Shown here piece after piece: positions 38,279 to 40,510 of a stretch of 40,510 nucleotides of DNA. Numbering within the stretch: the first letter of the stretch is position 1; each line of letters opens with the position of its first letter. Source of the stretch: a bacterium UBP15_UBA6099 (GTDB taxonomy: Bacteria; UBP15; UBA6099); assembly GCA_002435745.1 (NCBI GenBank), contig DIWT01000044.1, positions 1 through 40,510 of the forward strand, given 5' to 3'. The translations under genes were made by a program, and so were the position numbers. The notes beneath the pieces are model-generated. The model made no database searches and had not been told where the DNA came from. It saw only the letters and a list, made by a program, of their open reading frames with translations.

Positions 38279-40510
38279 TCAGTCTCCAGACACGGGCGTC
38301 TTTCTCACTCCGACTGTGAAGTTGATCCAATCGTCGCCCGACAGGTTGGTGTCGGACATGACGATGATTTTGCCGTCGGGTGAAACGATTCCCACTCCGT
38401 CGTCGCCTATCAGCGCGAATGTTCCGTCTGACGAGCCTGAGAACTCAGCCGATTCGCCGGGGTTTTCTGTGGTTCCGTTGACCCAGTATTCCGGAGAAAG
38501 TGTGGCGTAAGTTCCCACGCCGCTGCCGGAGACGCTGAACAATCCGAGTTCAGGATTCATATACCAAGAACTGGCGCTGTAGCCGTCATAATAGTAATCG
38601 GCTCCGGTCTGGTGAAGCACATAGCTGTGTCCTATCATCGAAGACGCGGAGAAGGACGTGCTCTCTCTCACGCCCACCATAAGCGAGATATATCCGTCCG
38701 TGGCGTCCGTGTCAACCATAACGACCACGTTTCCGCCTATGGCCGCATAGCCGCCGATTCCCGTCGGCAGTCCTTCGTAAGAAATGCTCAATGCTCCGTC
38801 GGAGGCGAGCGTGTAGGTGTAAGACCCGCCCTGATTGGCTATTCTCGCCGAGGAAGACGAAAGTTGAGTCATGCTTATATTGCCCGAACTATCCAGAGTC
38901 GCTCTCTGCCTTTTTATGACCGGATACCCGGAGGTGTTTGTCTCAGCTTCGCAGTAATATCCATCCCAGTAACAACCGGACGCAAGCTCGCAATTCGTCT
39001 GGTCGGTGTATGAGGAGCATATCCCTGCGCCTGCCGCGATTCTCGGACCGACGCTCTGTCCGACTTCAGCCCCGTATTCATTGATGATGTATGACCCTGC
39101 CGCCGCCGACATCGTCATGCCTGTTCCCTTTTTCACCACAACATCCAGACAATTCGATTGTCCTTCAATCATATCAAGTTCAGAGTTCACCCCTATGCTT
39201 CCGTCCGCGGTTATCGTTCCATACAGATAAGGGCTGGATTCTTCCGGATCGCTGTCGACTATCATCAACGTTCCGTCTGCGAGCACGTAATAAGTGAAAG
39301 CGCCGGTTGTGGAGTCTTCCGGGTCTTCATACGAGCTTGCCAAATTCTCCCATGTGCCTGCGCCTGCTCCGTTTGCCGTTATGACATACTTTTCAGTGGT
39401 AATCCACGTGTAGCCTCCGGAGCCGCCCGGGCAGATGCTCATGCCGACGTACTGGCCGGTCAGCCGCGCGTTGTCGTACACCCGGTTATCCACTTCCGGC
39501 ATGGTGGTGAATGTGCCGGTGAAAGGCGATGCGGGAACGGGCATCGGCTCTCCGCCTGAAGTCTGCAGGTTGGAAGGAACTATCAGGCTGATGCCGAATG
39601 TGGTTTCCGGCACAAGCGGATACACTTCGTTCGATATCAGGGTTTCCGTCGGGAACAGCGTGAACGAGAGCGTGTCGTTCGTCAGAGTCGTAGTCGTCCA
39701 TGAGAACGTCCCGTAGTACATCGCGTTCGTCCTGTCTATCGTAACAGGATACTCTCCGCCCGTAATCGTCACGCTGAAAGCGGCCGCCTGAAGCGTTGTG
39801 TTGTTGTTGAGGTTCACGCTGGCATTCATGCTGCGATTGAAGACGATGCCGAAAACCGTTCCGTCATAAGGCACGTTGAGAGCGCCGTTGGCCGGTATAA
39901 TCCCCAGCGCCCGCGGCGCTAGGCCCGCCTCGCTGATTATTCCGGCAAGTCCGGTTTGAAGCTGTTCGTTCCAGTTGGCCGGATTATACGGGTCGCCGTT
40001 GGTGTAGTAATCGCTGGTGAATTGATACCCGATTTCGGAGTTTGAGGTTAACATGGCGTCAACCCTTGTTCCGATTGCTGTCTTCACTGCGGACGTGATC
40101 ACGCTCGTGTTCGACAAAGCCACGCCGTTGCTCTTTGCGTAATACATCAGAGCGAGAGCCTTCATGGAAGAAGCGGTGTTTACCGCCACATCCGCAGTCA
40201 CTCCGTCGCTGATTGTGTCAACTACGGCTCCCACATGCGCGAACGTCGATGAACTCTGTCCCGCAACTCGCGCGCCTAGGCTGTCGCTCGACGACACGTG
40301 CGCAGCCACAATGTAGTTGGAGCCGACTGGGATGCTCGTGATGAAGAACGTCCCGGTCATCTTATGCGTCGTTTCGTTGTACGTCAGGGTGGACGTCGTG
40401 CTAGCCACCGTCGTCGGGACTCCGGTCGCGCTGTAACTCGTCACGTTGATGAGCGCGTTGTACGTGTAGGACTCTCCCTGCGTGTTAGCGTCTCTGGGCA
40501 GTTCGATCCT
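38279..40510 (-). CDS. large secreted protein with SbsA-type Ig-like domain and three C-terminal repeats, partial
   Basis: The frame is open to the window edge, so the N-terminus with any signal or lipobox is missing; at least 743 residues remain. A beta-sandwich adhesin-like start (SATGVPTTVASTTSTLTYN) and a helical stretch lead to a bacterial Ig-like domain of SbsA type (GIIPANGALNVPYDGTVFGI, VFNRSMNAS, then FTGTFTTMPE). Three related units of about 110-150 residues follow, each ending in a strand like ISLMVGVREST or INFTVGVRKTP. Between them is a Cys-rich insert (CSSYTDQTNCELASGCYWDG). High Thr/Ser/Gly content and no catalytic motif suggest a cell-surface or outer-membrane protein. A terminator follows. 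Confidence 0.8.
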   Translation of the reverse strand, partial: RIELPRDANTQGESYTYNALINVTSYSATGVPTTVASTTSTLTYNETTHKMTGTFFITSIPVGSNYIVAAHVSSSDSLGARVAGQSSSTFAHVGAVVDTISDGVTADVAVNTASSMKALALMYYAKSNGVALSNTSVITSAVKTAIGTRVDAMLTSNSEIGYQFTSDYYTNGDPYNPANWNEQLQTGLAGIISEAGLAPRALGIIPANGALNVPYDGTVFGIVFNRSMNASVNLNNNTTLQAAAFSVTITGGEYPVTIDRTNAMYYGTFSWTTTTLTNDTLSFTLFPTETLISNEVYPLVPETTFGISLIVPSNLQTSGGEPMPVPASPFTGTFTTMPEVDNRVYDNARLTGQYVGMSICPGGSGGYTWITTEKYVITANGAGAGTWENLASSYEDPEDSTTGAFTYYVLADGTLMIVDSDPEESSPYLYGTITADGSIGVNSELDMIEGQSNCLDVVVKKGTGMTMSAAAGSYIINEYGAEVGQSVGPRIAAGAGICSSYTDQTNCELASGCYWDGYYCEAETNTSGYPVIKRQRATLDSSGNISMTQLSSSSARIANQGGSYTYTLASDGALSISYEGLPTGIGGYAAIGGNVVVMVDTDATDGYISLMVGVRESTSFSASSMIGHSYVLHQTGADYYYDGYSASSWYMNPELGLFSVSGSGVGTYATLSPEYWVNGTTENPGESAEFSGSSDGTFALIGDDGVGIVSPDGKIIVMSDTNLSGDDWINFTVGVRKTPVSGD

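Overview
The window is a GC-rich bacterial chromosome segment (G/C-ending codons, dense gene packing, many ATGA start/stop overlaps) interrupted by a clearly AT-rich block from about 11.3 to 16.8 kb. The gene content suggests a Gram-negative, probably anaerobic or facultative bacterium: a 2-oxoacid:ferredoxin oxidoreductase, an arabinose-5-phosphate isomerase of Kdo/LPS synthesis, an exported M48 protease, a sigma-54 activator, PilZ and GGDEF c-di-GMP proteins, and several cobalamin-dependent radical SAM enzymes. I cannot name the phylum from sequence alone; a deltaproteobacterium-like or candidate-phylum lineage fits best. Several genes have a perfect TATAAT box only 7-9 nt before the start codon, which suggests leaderless mRNAs.

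Region 1 (1-8.4 kb, + strand) is metabolic and regulatory: the end of a ferredoxin oxidoreductase beta subunit, a nitroreductase, a scyllo-inosose 3-dehydrogenase-like enzyme, a GAF-GGDEF diguanylate cyclase, CutA, a SAM hydrolase (DUF62), an M48 protease, an NtrC-type regulator and a class IV aminotransferase. Region 2 (8.5-10.1 kb) is a tRNA-His followed 67 nt later by hisS. The tRNA lacks an encoded G-1 and has U72 and A73. The synthetase is of the long, divergent type otherwise known from a subgroup of alphaproteobacteria. The two look like a linked non-canonical tRNA-His/HisRS pair. Region 3 (10.4-11.3 kb) is a response regulator plus a degenerate receiver-like protein behind a sigma-54-like promoter.

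Region 4 (11.3-16.8 kb) is the AT-rich island. It holds a candidate structured RNA with its own promoter and terminator, a regulator that fuses a pseudo-receiver, an HTH, a HAD phosphatase-like domain and a helical tail, and a three-gene operon (unknown protein, PD-(D/E)XK-like nuclease, beta-CASP/RNase J-like metallo-hydrolase). I think this cassette is the best candidate here for an undescribed system, perhaps nucleic-acid defence or repair. A PilZ-receiver protein lies convergent to it, followed by a cluster of long hairpins and a XerD-like recombinase.

Region 5 (18.9-38.1 kb) is glycan and small-molecule biosynthesis. On the minus strand are a GT-C membrane glycosyltransferase, a predicted alpha-toroid glycosidase-like protein, a heparinase II/III family protein, a GT4 glycosyltransferase and a methyltransferase. 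Divergent from these is a tight + strand operon of three cobalamin-binding radical SAM enzymes, a zinc-ribbon methyltransferase and a polyprenyl-phosphate-type GT2, ended by a clear terminator. A second minus-strand operon follows: coaE, a membrane protein, kdsD, an FN3-like anchored protein and a methyltransferase. Region 6 (38.3 kb to the end) is the C-terminal part of a large secreted repeat protein with an SbsA-type Ig-like domain.
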